The notes beneath the pieces are model-generated. The model ran no database searches and had not been told where the DNA came from. It saw only the letters and a program-made list of their open reading frames with translations. A DNA stretch of 64,000 bases from an uncultured Roseburia sp. (lineage in GTDB: Bacteria > Bacillota > Clostridia > Lachnospirales > Lachnospiraceae): the NCBI GenBank assembly GCA_900542495.1, contig UQNW01000002.1:1-64000 (forward strand). The letters run 5' to 3'. Position numbers and translations under genes: made by a program. Below are positions 43,617 through 52,618 of this stretch, one piece after another. The stretch's first letter is position 1, and each line of letters begins with the position of its first letter.

Positions 43617-45008
43617 ATGAGAGAAGTTGTAATGAACCAAAAGACAAACCTATTGCAGTTAGAAGAACATTTCTATCAGCTTGTGGATGTGGAAGAACCA
43701 AATGTATTCCATAATCTGTTTCCTTATGATGAAATTCCAAAGATTGCGTTCAATGACCGTATTGTACCGCACAATATGCCGGAGAATATCTGGATTACAG
43801 ATACGACCTTCCGTGACGGTCAGCAGTCGAGGGCTCCTTATACGACAGAGCAGATCGTAACGATTTATGATTATTTACATAAGCTTGGCGGTCCGAAAGG
43901 TCTGATCCGCCAGAGCGAATTTTTCTTATACAGTAAAAAAGACCGTGATGCAGTTTACAAATGTTTAGAGCGCGGTTATAAGTTCCCGGAAGTGACAAGC
44001 TGGATCCGTGCAAGCAAACAGGACTTCCAGTTAGTAAAGGACATCGGACTTCGTGAGACAGGTATTCTGGTAAGCTGCTCCGATTATCACATTTTCTATA
44101 AAATGAAAATGACAAGACGTGAGGTTATGAACCTTTACTTAAGTGTCATCCGTGAGTGCTTGGAGACTGGTATCAGCCCAAGATGTCACTTGGAGGATAT
44201 CACAAGATCTGATATTTATGGTTTTGTTATCCCGTTCTGTGTGGAGCTGATGAAGCTCATGGATGAATATAAGATCCCAATTAAGATCCGTGCCTGTGAT
44301 ACCATGGGATATGGTGTGAACTTCCCGGGAGCCGTGATCCCTCGAAGTGTACCGGGTATCATCTATGGACTTACCACCCATGCAGGTGTTCCGTCTGAAC
44401 TGATCGAGTGGCATGGACACAATGACTTCTATAAAGCAGTCAACAACTCCACAACGGCATGGCTTTACGGTGCAAGTGGTGTCAACTGTTCCCTGTTTGG
44501 TATCGGGGAGCGAACCGGAAACACACCGCTTGAAGCAATGGTATTTGAATACGCACAGTTGAAGGGTACGCTAGACGGCATGGATACAACCGTGATCACA
44601 GAACTTGCCGAGTATTTTGAAAAAGAACTTGGTTATGTGCAGCCAAGCCGTACTCCGTTTGTCGGAAGTAATTTCAATGTCACAAGAGCAGGAATCCATG
44701 CAGATGGATTGTTAAAGAATGAGGAGATTTACAATATCTTTGATACCGGAAAATTCTTAAACAGACCACCATTGGTATCCGTATCAAACACATCCGGTCT
44801 TGCCGGAATTGCTTTATGGATCAATTCTTATTATCATCTGCCAAAGGAAAAAGGAGTAGATAAGAACTCTGAACTCGTTAAAATGGTAAAAGTATGGGTA
44901 GACAAACAGTACGAAGAAGGACGTGTGACTGTCCTGACAGATAACGAGTTAGTGGAAGAAATTGGTAAATGCTGTAAAAAGTTAAAGATAGATATTTTGG
45001 AGAAATAA
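43617..45008 (+). CDS. Candidate Re-citrate synthase (isopropylmalate/homocitrate synthase family)
   Basis: Predicted to make citrate (or homocitrate/isopropylmalate) from acetyl-CoA and a 2-oxo acid. The ATG at 43617 follows AAGGAGG; upstream in-frame starts overlap the operator. The 463 residues show the HMGL-like TIM barrel: DTTFRDGQQSRAPYT at the first strand, RCHLEDITRSDIYGF, EWHGHNDFYKAVNN (metal-binding His-x-His) and GERTGNTPLEA. It is in one operon with a GntR regulator and NADP-isocitrate dehydrogenase, which favours citrate as product. That pattern matches the clostridial Re-citrate synthase group as I know it. A 2-isopropylmalate or homocitrate synthase role is the main alternative. 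Confidence 0.75.
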   Translation: MREVVMNQKTNLLQLEEHFYQLVDVEEPNVFHNLFPYDEIPKIAFNDRIVPHNMPENIWITDTTFRDGQQSRAPYTTEQIVTIYDYLHKLGGPKGLIRQSEFFLYSKKDRDAVYKCLERGYKFPEVTSWIRASKQDFQLVKDIGLRETGILVSCSDYHIFYKMKMTRREVMNLYLSVIRECLETGISPRCHLEDITRSDIYGFVIPFCVELMKLMDEYKIPIKIRACDTMGYGVNFPGAVIPRSVPGIIYGLTTHAGVPSELIEWHGHNDFYKAVNNSTTAWLYGASGVNCSLFGIGERTGNTPLEAMVFEYAQLKGTLDGMDTTVITELAEYFEKELGYVQPSRTPFVGSNFNVTRAGIHADGLLKNEEIYNIFDTGKFLNRPPLVSVSNTSGLAGIALWINSYYHLPKEKGVDKNSELVKMVKVWVDKQYEEGRVTVLTDNELVEEIGKCCKKLKIDILEK

Positions 45009-45010
45009 GT

Positions 45011-45670
45011 ATGGGAGAAGACAATTACTCTTTAGGCTCCAGAGTCTTTCATATGATCCGGGAAAATATTCTTTCCGGAAAATACGAGAAGGACGAGGAA
45101 CTGAAAGAGAAATCAATCGGTGAGGAGCTCGGAGTCAGCAGAACTCCTGTGCGTGAGGCACTTCGCCAGTTAGAACTGGAAGGTCTGGTTACCATTATTC
45201 CAAACAAGGGCGCTTACGTTGTTGGAATATCCCAGAAAGACATCAAAGATATTTACGAGATCCGAAGCCGGTTAGAGGGACTGTGCGCAAAGTGGGCAGC
45301 CTGCAACATCACAAAAGAACAGTTAGACGAACTGGAAGAAAATATATTTTTATCTGATTTTCATGCATCAAAGGGCAATGCAGAACAGATGGTCGAGTTA
45401 GATAATAAGTTCCATGAAGTGTTATATACCGCAAGTGGAAGCAGGGAGTTACGCCATGTGCTTTCTGATTTTCACCATTATGCCCAACGTGTCAGAAAAG
45501 TGACGCTTTCCGACAAGAACAGGGCAGTGGATTCGAACAACGAGCACCGCAAGATCGTGGAGGCGTTAAAACAGCATGATGCGGAATTAGCGGAGAAGCT
45601 TGCAAACCAGCATATCATGAAAACCATTGAGAATATGGATCATTATGGCTGGGATAATTTGCTAAAATAA
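45011..45670 (+). CDS. GntR/FadR-family transcriptional regulator
   Basis: 219 residues. The winged HTH reads LKEKSIGEELGVSRTPVREALRQLELEGLV (about 33-62). The FCD ligand domain follows with metal-site residues in ELDNKFHEVLY, NEHRKIVEAL and ANQHIMKT. It starts 2 nt after the candidate citrate synthase and is followed by icd, so it probably regulates this operon itself. The perfect palindrome over the promoter at 43541 is its likely site. The effector is likely an organic acid such as citrate or isocitrate (inference). Confidence 0.9.
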   Translation: MGEDNYSLGSRVFHMIRENILSGKYEKDEELKEKSIGEELGVSRTPVREALRQLELEGLVTIIPNKGAYVVGISQKDIKDIYEIRSRLEGLCAKWAACNITKEQLDELEENIFLSDFHASKGNAEQMVELDNKFHEVLYTASGSRELRHVLSDFHHYAQRVRKVTLSDKNRAVDSNNEHRKIVEALKQHDAELAEKLANQHIMKTIENMDHYGWDNLLK

Positions 45671-45700
45671 AGACTGGAAGGCAGAAAGGAAAAATAAGCG

Positions 45701-46909
45701 ATGGAAAAAATTAAAATGACAACCCCGTTAGTTGAGATGGACGGAGACGAGATGACCAGAATTCTCTGGCAGATGATTAAAGATGAATTATTGATCCCTT
45801 TTATCGACCTTAAAACAGACTATTACGATCTGGGATTAGAGCACCGCAACGAGACAGACGATCAGGTTACAATCAATTCTGCAAATGCAACGAAAAAATA
45901 TGGTGTTGCAGTAAAATGTGCGACGATCACACCGAATGCAGCACGTGTAAAAGAATACAATTTAAAAGAGATGTGGAAGAGCCCGAACGGAACGATCCGT
46001 GCCATTTTAGACGGAACTGTTTTCCGCGCACCAATCGTTGTAAAAGGAATCGAGCCATGTGTAAAGAACTGGATGAAACCGATCACAATCGCACGTCATG
46101 CGTATGGTGATGTATACAAGGCATCAGAGATGAAGATTCCGGGACCGGGAAAATGTGAGCTTGTATACACAGCAGAGGACGGAACCGAGACAAGAGAGCT
46201 CATCCATAATTTTACTGGGGCAGGTGTAGTACAGGGTCAGCACAATCTCTGCAACTCCATTGAAAGCTTTGCAAAAAGCTGCTTCAATTATGCATTAGAT
46301 ACAAAACAGGATCTCTGGTTTGCAACCAAAGACACCATTTCCAAAAAATACGATCACACGTTCAAAGATATTTTCCAGGATATTTTTGACGCAGAATACA
46401 AGGAAAAATTCGAAGAGGCAGGAATTACTTACTTCTATACGTTGATCGATGATGCAGTTGCGCGTGTCATGAAATCTGAGGGCGGATATATCTGGGCATG
46501 CAAAAATTACGACGGAGATGTGATGAGTGATATGGTATCGAGTGCGTTCGGTTCTCTTGCCATGATGACCTCTGTTCTGGTATCTCCACAGGGTTATTAT
46601 GAGTATGAGGCAGCACATGGAACGGTACAGCGCCACTATTACAAACACTTAAAAGGTGAGGAAACCTCCACAAACTCAGTTGCCACGATTTTTGCATGGA
46701 CAGGTGCATTAAGAAAACGTGGTGAGATCGACGGCATAAAAGAATTACAGGATTTTGCGGATAAATTAGAAAAAGCTTGTATATCTACCATTGAGAGTGG
46801 TAAAATGACAAAAGACCTTGCGCTCATTACAACGTTAGAGCATCCGACTGTATTAAACAGTGAGGATTTCATCAAGGCAATCCGAACCACATTAGAAGGA
46901 ATGTTATAA
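45701..46909 (+). CDS. icd: NADP-dependent isocitrate dehydrogenase (eukaryote-like type)
   Basis: Converts isocitrate to 2-oxoglutarate, giving NADPH for glutamate synthesis. The 402 residues match the dimeric eukaryote-like class: VEMDGDEMTRILWQMIKDEL at the start, VPVKCATIT-type AVKCATITPNAARVKEY, SPNGTIRAILDGTVFRAPI (substrate loop), and the AAHGTVQRHYYKH cofactor segment. GGAAGG lies upstream. It is the third gene of the operon with the candidate citrate synthase. Together they form a short oxidative branch of the TCA cycle; aconitase would have to come from elsewhere, possibly leuCD. Confidence 0.95.
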   Translation: MEKIKMTTPLVEMDGDEMTRILWQMIKDELLIPFIDLKTDYYDLGLEHRNETDDQVTINSANATKKYGVAVKCATITPNAARVKEYNLKEMWKSPNGTIRAILDGTVFRAPIVVKGIEPCVKNWMKPITIARHAYGDVYKASEMKIPGPGKCELVYTAEDGTETRELIHNFTGAGVVQGQHNLCNSIESFAKSCFNYALDTKQDLWFATKDTISKKYDHTFKDIFQDIFDAEYKEKFEEAGITYFYTLIDDAVARVMKSEGGYIWACKNYDGDVMSDMVSSAFGSLAMMTSVLVSPQGYYEYEAAHGTVQRHYYKHLKGEETSTNSVATIFAWTGALRKRGEIDGIKELQDFADKLEKACISTIESGKMTKDLALITTLEHPTVLNSEDFIKAIRTTLEGML

Positions 46910-46911
46910 TT

Positions 46912-48858
46912 ATGATTTTATCTTGTCAGAATATCTCAAAGTCATTCGGGACTGACGAAATTTTAAAAAATGTAAGCTTTCATATTGAAGAAAATGAAAA
47001 AGCAGCGGTTGTCGGCATCAATGGTGCCGGCAAATCTACGCTGCTTAAAATAATTATGAAACAGGAAAATCCGGACGAGGGCGATGTGACGCTCGCGAAG
47101 GATAAGACGATCGGTTATCTTGCGCAGTATCAGGATGTTTCCGGTCATCATACGATTTATGAGGAAGTTTTAGATTCCAAACGGGACATTATCGAAATGG
47201 AAGAGAGACTGCGCAGCATGGAAGCGCAGATGAATACATTATCCGGGGATGCGTTGGAGCAGCTTTTAGATACTTACCATAAATTAAGTCATGAATTTGA
47301 GCAGGTCAACGGATATGCATACCGCAGCGAAGTGACCGGGATTTTAAAGGGCTTAGGGTTTACCGAGGAGGAGTTTGACAAGAAGATGAATGAACTCTCC
47401 GGTGGGCAGAAAACCCGTGTTTCACTTGGAAAACTTCTGGTGACAAAGCCGGATGTCCTGCTTTTAGACGAGCCGACCAATCATCTTGATATCGAATCGA
47501 TCCGCTGGTTAGAAACATTTTTGCTGAATTATAAAGGGGCAGTTCTGATCGTATCCCATGACCGCTATTTTTTGGATCGCGTTGTGAGTAAAGTGGTGGA
47601 GATCTTCCAGCACAAAGGCTACGTTTATCAGGGAAATTATTCGGACTATGCGAAGAAAAAAGCTGCGATCCGTGCGGCTATGATCAAACAGTACTATAAT
47701 CAGCAGCGGGAGATCAAGCATCAGGAAGAAGTTATTGCAAAGCTAAAGTCTTTTAACCGTGAGAAGTCGATCAAGCGGGCAGAGAGCCGTGAAAAAATGT
47801 TAGATAAGATCGAGCGCATTGAAAAGCCGGTCGAAGATAACACGGATATCCGTATCGTGTTAGAGCCGAATGTAGTCAGTGGAAATGATGTTTTGAAAGT
47901 GGAAGGACTTGCAAAGGCATTTCCACCGTTGCAGCTTTTTCAGGGAATTGATTTTGAGGTAAAACGTGGGGAGCGTGTGGCACTGATCGGCAATAATGGA
48001 ACCGGAAAAACGACGATCCTTAAGATCATCAATGAACTGCTCCCGCCGGATGCAGGAACGGTAACGCTTGGAAGCAACGTCCATATCGGTTATTATGATC
48101 AGGAACATCAGCAGCTTCATATGGAAAAGACGATTTTTGATGAGATCGCGGATGATTATCCGAACCTGAATAACACGAAGGTGCGCAATGTGCTGGCAGC
48201 GTTTTTGTTCACGGATGATGATGTTTATAAGTGCATTGAGGATTTAAGCGGTGGCGAGAGAGGACGTGTTGCACTTGCAAAACTGATGCTTTCAGATGCA
48301 AACTTTCTGATTTTAGATGAGCCGACAAACCATTTGGATATCACTTCCAAAGAGATTTTGGAGGAAGCCTTAAAAAGTTACACCGGAACCGTTCTTTTCG
48401 TGTCACATGACCGTTATTTTATCAACCAGACAGCAACGCGTATTCTGGAACTGACCGGAGAGACGGTTGTGAACTATATTGGCAATTATGATTATTATCT
48501 GGAAAAACACGATCAGATGATGTCTTTATATGTGAAAAAACCGGAAGCAAAAACAGCTTCTGATGAAACACCTGTCAGGGAAACGGCACAGAAAGTGGAC
48601 TGGCAGACACAGAAAGCAGAGCAGGCGAGAATCCGTAAGATTGAGAATAGTCTGAAAAAGACAGAGGAGCGGATTTCGGAACTGGAAGGCAAAATTGCAG
48701 AGATCGATGAGGAATGTGCAAAGCCTGAGGTTGCAGTAAACTCGGCAAAATTAGGCGAACTTACGAGACAGCAGAGCGAATACCGGGAAGAACTTGACAG
48801 GCAGTATGAGATGTGGGAAGAACTTTCGTTACAGCTTGCTGATACCTCGGGGCAGTAA
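46912..48858 (+). CDS. ABC-F family ATPase (YdiF-like)
   Basis: A soluble twin-ABC protein acting on ribosomes, not a transporter. The 648 residues have two nucleotide domains: Walker A GINGAGKST with LSGGQKTR and LLLDEPTNHLD, then Walker A GNNGTGKTT with LSGGERGR and LILDEPTNHLD. The linker (about 245-320) is Arg/Lys-rich, and a coiled-coil tail (about 560-648) follows. It starts 2 nt after icd, perhaps with read-through from that operon. rex lies 155 nt downstream, as ydiF lies near rex in Bacillus. Confidence 0.92.
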   Translation: MILSCQNISKSFGTDEILKNVSFHIEENEKAAVVGINGAGKSTLLKIIMKQENPDEGDVTLAKDKTIGYLAQYQDVSGHHTIYEEVLDSKRDIIEMEERLRSMEAQMNTLSGDALEQLLDTYHKLSHEFEQVNGYAYRSEVTGILKGLGFTEEEFDKKMNELSGGQKTRVSLGKLLVTKPDVLLLDEPTNHLDIESIRWLETFLLNYKGAVLIVSHDRYFLDRVVSKVVEIFQHKGYVYQGNYSDYAKKKAAIRAAMIKQYYNQQREIKHQEEVIAKLKSFNREKSIKRAESREKMLDKIERIEKPVEDNTDIRIVLEPNVVSGNDVLKVEGLAKAFPPLQLFQGIDFEVKRGERVALIGNNGTGKTTILKIINELLPPDAGTVTLGSNVHIGYYDQEHQQLHMEKTIFDEIADDYPNLNNTKVRNVLAAFLFTDDDVYKCIEDLSGGERGRVALAKLMLSDANFLILDEPTNHLDITSKEILEEALKSYTGTVLFVSHDRYFINQTATRILELTGETVVNYIGNYDYYLEKHDQMMSLYVKKPEAKTASDETPVRETAQKVDWQTQKAEQARIRKIENSLKKTEERISELEGKIAEIDEECAKPEVAVNSAKLGELTRQQSEYREELDRQYEMWEELSLQLADTSGQ

Positions 48859-48897
48859 TGAAAACTTTTCGCAGAACTTTTTACAGAAAGAACTACT

Positions 48898-48915
48898 CTG
48901 TTAAAAGTTTAACAG
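48898..48915. promoter_or_regulatory. Rex operator before rex
   Basis: CTGTTAA-AAGT-TTAACAG is a perfect dyad close to the Rex consensus TTGTTAA-N4-TTAACAA. It touches the -35 of the rex promoter, so rex is probably autoregulated by NADH/NAD+. Confidence 0.85.
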
Positions 48916-48916
48916 A

Positions 48917-48945
48917 TTGACATATGAAGTTGAAATAATTATAAT
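48917..48945 (+). promoter_or_regulatory. Consensus promoter of rex
   Basis: TTGACA (48917-48922), 17 nt, TATAAT (48940-48945). Confidence 0.85.
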
Positions 48946-49013
48946 AAATATGATGCATCGCGGCAGAATGAGAAAACTGTCGTGAATGAGAGATACTTCG
49001 GGAGGGGCAAAAA

Positions 49014-49661
49014 ATGCAGGAAAAAGAAATTTCTCAGGCAGTTATCCGCCGTATGCCGCGATATTACCGGTATTTAGGTGAATTATTAGAGGATGGAGTG
49101 GAACGTATTTCATCGAATGACCTGAGTAAAAGAATGAATGTTACTGCTTCACAGATTCGCCAGGATCTGAATAATTTTGGTGGATTCGGACAGCAGGGAT
49201 ATGGGTATAACGTAAAGTTTTTATATGAAGAGATCGGTAAGATTTTAGGCTTAAACCAGAAGCACAATATTATCGTGATCGGTGCCGGTAATTTAGGTCA
49301 GGCACTCGCAAATTATGTGAAGTTTGAGAAGCTTGGTTTCGTGATTACAGCACTTTTTGATGTCAACCCGGCATTAGAAGGTGTGACAGTGCGTGGAATC
49401 AAGATCCATATGTTAGATGAACTGGAAGATTACTGCAAAGATCATGTGGTTGACATTGCAGCCCTTACCATGCCAAAGGAGAAGGCGGATGCGATTGCAA
49501 ACCGTCTGGTGGATCTTGGCATTCAGGCAATCTGGAATTTCGCACATGTAGACCTTGATCTGATTGATAAAGATGTGGTTGTGGAGAATGTACATCTTTC
49601 CGACAGTCTGATGCAGTTGTCCTATAATATTGTAAAAAATAAGAAGAATAAGAATAACTAA
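49014..49661 (+). CDS. rex: Redox-sensing transcriptional repressor Rex
   Basis: Represses fermentation and NADH-oxidising genes until NADH/NAD+ rises. The 215 residues are typical. The winged HTH is at the N-terminus (ISSNDLSKRMNVTASQIRQDLNNFGGFGQQGYGY, in two parts of one motif region). The Rossmann domain has IVIGAGNLGQALANY and the segment FDVNPALEG, and the C-terminal swapped helix region is LSDSLMQLSYNI. GGGAGGGG lies before the ATG. It has its own promoter with a Rex box, so feedback is likely. Confidence 0.96.
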   Translation: MQEKEISQAVIRRMPRYYRYLGELLEDGVERISSNDLSKRMNVTASQIRQDLNNFGGFGQQGYGYNVKFLYEEIGKILGLNQKHNIIVIGAGNLGQALANYVKFEKLGFVITALFDVNPALEGVTVRGIKIHMLDELEDYCKDHVVDIAALTMPKEKADAIANRLVDLGIQAIWNFAHVDLDLIDKDVVVENVHLSDSLMQLSYNIVKNKKNKNN

Positions 49662-49667
49662 TGACAA

Positions 49668-49709
49668 GATAGAGCTGCCGTACACATTTTTATGCACGAC
49701 AGCTCTATC
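49668..49709 (+). terminator. Hairpin after rex
   Basis: GATAGAGCTG...CAGCTCTATC with inner pairing (49668-49681 with 49696-49709). The T-run is weak (TTATC), so termination may be partial. Confidence 0.6.
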
Positions 49710-49740
49710 TTATCAATATGCCTAAGAGGATGAACGTGTT

Positions 49741-51300
49741 ATGAAGTATCTGGTAAACAGCAGAGAGATGAAACAATATGACACAAATACAACAGAGCAT
49801 TTCAAGGTGCCGTCACTGCTTTTAATGGAGCGTGCAGCACTCGCGGCTTTCGAGGAGATTAAAAGATTATGCCCTGAAAGCCACAGGTTTCTGATCGTCT
49901 GTGGTATAGGAAATAATGGCGCAGACGGACTTGCACTCTCGCGTATGCTGTATCTGGACGGACAGGCTGTGCAGACAGTGTTGATCGGTGATAAGAAGAA
50001 GGAGACCGCGCAGTGCAAAAAACAGCTTGAGATCCTTTCGGCTTATGGGATTCCTGTTCTGGAAGCCATTCCGGAAAATGTGGCATATGATGTAATAAGA
50101 CTGCCGAGCGAAGCGAGTGTAGATAACGATCATGAACTGCAAGTTCATGATATAATAGTGGATGCAGTGTTTGGTGTCGGACTTTCGAGAAATGTAGAGG
50201 GCATCTTTGCAGAAACGATAGAGAAGATGAATGGATTGCCGGGAAAAAAGATTGCATTAGATATGCCGTCAGGAATCTCGGCAGATACCGGTGCAGTATT
50301 AAATTGTGCATTTCGTGCAGACTATACGATCACTTTTGCCTATGAGAAGGTTGGCATGCATCTTTTCCCGGGAAATGAATGCACCGGTGAAATCGTGACA
50401 AAACAGATAGGAATCACGGATGAGAGCTTTTTGGAGAGAAAGCCGGGTGTGACTGCGTTAGAAAGAGAAGATTTAAAACAGCTTCCAAGGAGAGCTTCCC
50501 ATTCCAATAAGGGAACTTATGGAAAACTGCTTCTGATCGCAGGAAGTGTTGATATGGCAGGCGCTGCCATTTTAAGTGCAAGGGCAGCTTACACAGCAGG
50601 CTGTGGACTTGTCCGCATTTTTACGCCGGAGGAAAACCGTATTGCGATTCAGACAAGTGTTCCGGAAGCAATCCTTACAACGTATCATGCGAAAAAATTA
50701 GAAGTATCAGAACTTTTAGAAGCGATGAAATGGGCAGATGTGATTGCCTGCGGACCGGGGATTGGAACCGGGGAGGCAGCGCATCAGATCGTGAAAAATG
50801 TGCTGCGCAATGCGTCCGTTCCGGTTGTCTTTGACGCAGATGCACTGAATATTATCGCAGAGGATACAAATATTTTACTTTCTCCTCACACAGAAATGGT
50901 CGTCACTCCACATTTGGGTGAGATGAGCCGGCTGACCGGAGATTCGGTCGCCTACATCCAGACAAGACTGATCGAGACTGCAGAAGAATTTTCCAGACAG
51001 TATAATGTGATCTGTGTTTTAAAGGATGAGCACACGGTTGTCAGTATTCCTTATGGCAGAACGTATTTAAATCTTTCGGGAAATTGCGGAATGGCGACTG
51101 CAGGAAGCGGAGATGTGCTGACCGGAATCATCGGATCACTGTTAGCACAAAAGACAGATGCGGAAAGTGCAGCGGCATTTGGAACTTACCTTCATGGACT
51201 TTCCGGAGATACTGCATTGAAAAAATGTGGCTTTCGTGGTATGATTGCAGGCGACATTGTAAATGGTCTGAAAGACTTTCTCGCAGAATGGCAGATGTGA
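49741..51300 (+). CDS. nnrDE: Bifunctional NAD(P)H-hydrate epimerase / ADP-dependent dehydratase
   Basis: Repairs hydrated NADH and NADPH. The 519 residues join an N-terminal epimerase half (MERAALAAFEEI, GIGNNGADGLALSR) and a C-terminal ribokinase-like dehydratase half (GKLLLIAGSVDMAGAAILSA, VFDADALNII, MVVTPHLGEMSRLTG, AGSGDVLTGIIGSLLA). A 20-residue in-frame insertion sits in the epimerase half, just before IIVDAVFGVG, flanked by a direct repeat in the DNA. It resembles no conserved part of the family. GAGG precedes the ATG. Located between rex and alr. Confidence 0.93.
   Translation: MKYLVNSREMKQYDTNTTEHFKVPSLLLMERAALAAFEEIKRLCPESHRFLIVCGIGNNGADGLALSRMLYLDGQAVQTVLIGDKKKETAQCKKQLEILSAYGIPVLEAIPENVAYDVIRLPSEASVDNDHELQVHDIIVDAVFGVGLSRNVEGIFAETIEKMNGLPGKKIALDMPSGISADTGAVLNCAFRADYTITFAYEKVGMHLFPGNECTGEIVTKQIGITDESFLERKPGVTALEREDLKQLPRRASHSNKGTYGKLLLIAGSVDMAGAAILSARAAYTAGCGLVRIFTPEENRIAIQTSVPEAILTTYHAKKLEVSELLEAMKWADVIACGPGIGTGEAAHQIVKNVLRNASVPVVFDADALNIIAEDTNILLSPHTEMVVTPHLGEMSRLTGDSVAYIQTRLIETAEEFSRQYNVICVLKDEHTVVSIPYGRTYLNLSGNCGMATAGSGDVLTGIIGSLLAQKTDAESAAAFGTYLHGLSGDTALKKCGFRGMIAGDIVNGLKDFLAEWQM
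50087..50157 (+). repeat. 60-bp in-frame insertion with direct repeats and a palindrome inside nnrDE
   Basis: ATGATGTAATA (50087-50097) and ATGATATAATA (50147-50157) are 10/11 identical and exactly 60 nt apart. The segment between holds GAGCGAAGCGAG (50106-50117) and a perfect 10-bp hairpin ATCATGAACT/AGTTCATGAT (50129-50138 with 50142-50151, loop GCA). It adds 20 codons to the gene without breaking the frame. Confidence 0.6.
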
Positions 51301-51335
51301 GCAATTCATGAAAATAGAAAGGTATGGATATTATA

Positions 51336-52508
51336 ATGAACAAACACAGCAGAGTGTGTGCAAATATAGATCTGAGTGCAATTTTGCACAATATGGAGGC
51401 CATGCATCAGAATATTGATCCTGACACAAAAATTATGGCAGTGATCAAAGCAGATGGTTATGGTCATGGAGCGATTCCAATCGCCAGAGAGATAGAACAT
51501 TTAGACTATCTTTACGGGTATGCGGTTGCAACTGTCGAGGAGGGAATGATCCTTCGGAATAACGGAATCAAAAAGCCAATCCTGATCTTAGGATATATTT
51601 TCCCGGATCAGTATGAAGAAGTCATCCAGGCGGAGATTACGCCAAGTGTATTCACATTAGAAATGGCAAAAGATCTTTCGGCTGCCGCAGAGAAGGTCGG
51701 AAAAGACTGCCGGATGCATTTTGCAATCGACACCGGCATGAGCCGTATCGGATATCAGGTGACGGAGGAAGCAGCAGATGAGATGGCGCAGATCGCGAAG
51801 TTCCCGCATATGATAGTGGAGGGAATCTTTACTCATTTTGCCAAGGCAGATGAGTATGATAAAACTTTCACAAAAGAACAGATTCAGAAATTTAAGAAAA
51901 TGATCGCTATGCTCGAAGAAAGAGGCGTTTCCATTCCGTTAAAGCACTGCTCAAACAGCGCGGGAATCGCAGAGATCCGTGAGGCAAATATGGATATGGT
52001 GCGTGCAGGAATCACTTTGTATGGATTATGGCCGTCTGAGGAAGTAGACCGCAATTCACTTGATCTTCGTCCGGTCATGGAATTAAAAACCCACGTGTCC
52101 TATGTCAAAGATTTAGAGGCAGGCAGAGCGATCAGTTATGGTGGAACATTCATTACAGAGCGTGACAGCAGGATTGCAACCATTCCGGTTGGTTATGCCG
52201 ATGGATACTGCAGGGGACTTTCGAATACCGGAAGTGTCTTGATCCATGGAAAACGTGCTCCAATCTGTGGAAGGGTCTGTATGGATCAGTTTATGGTAGA
52301 TGTAACGGATATTCCGGATGTGAAGATCGGGGATGAGGTGACTTTGATCGGCAGGGACGGAGAAGAACTCATTACGATGGAAGAGGTCGGCAATCTTTCT
52401 GGAAGATTTAATTATGAGTTCGTCTGTGTTTTGGGAAAACGTATTCCGCGTGTCTACTATAAAGACGGAAAAGTGATTAGCAGTCAGGAATATTTTGAAG
52501 AGGAATAA
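51336..52508 (+). CDS. alr: Alanine racemase
   Basis: Interconverts L- and D-alanine with PLP for cell-wall synthesis. The 390 residues start with MNKHSRVCANIDLSAI; an ATG 12 nt upstream (51324) is equally possible, since neither is well spaced from AAAGG. The PLP lysine is Lys38 (VIKADGYGHG). Also seen are AIDTGMSRIG, the SYGGTF catalytic Tyr region, and CGRVCMDQFMVDVTD. It lies directly before mazF, as alr lies before the EndoA toxin locus in Bacillus. Confidence 0.95.
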   Translation: MNKHSRVCANIDLSAILHNMEAMHQNIDPDTKIMAVIKADGYGHGAIPIAREIEHLDYLYGYAVATVEEGMILRNNGIKKPILILGYIFPDQYEEVIQAEITPSVFTLEMAKDLSAAAEKVGKDCRMHFAIDTGMSRIGYQVTEEAADEMAQIAKFPHMIVEGIFTHFAKADEYDKTFTKEQIQKFKKMIAMLEERGVSIPLKHCSNSAGIAEIREANMDMVRAGITLYGLWPSEEVDRNSLDLRPVMELKTHVSYVKDLEAGRAISYGGTFITERDSRIATIPVGYADGYCRGLSNTGSVLIHGKRAPICGRVCMDQFMVDVTDIPDVKIGDEVTLIGRDGEELITMEEVGNLSGRFNYEFVCVLGKRIPRVYYKDGKVISSQEYFEEE

Positions 52509-52618
52509 ACCGGAAAATAATTTTTTGAAAATAGAATACGACCGTTAAATATGGAAATACTATCCGTAAGAAACAACAGTAGAGAGAATACTGAGTAAGA
52601 TTATGGAGTGTAGAGCAT

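Noticed and set aside
52509..52618. Antitoxin gene before mazF
   Set aside because: No start codon with a frame of useful length exists on the plus strand in this gap.
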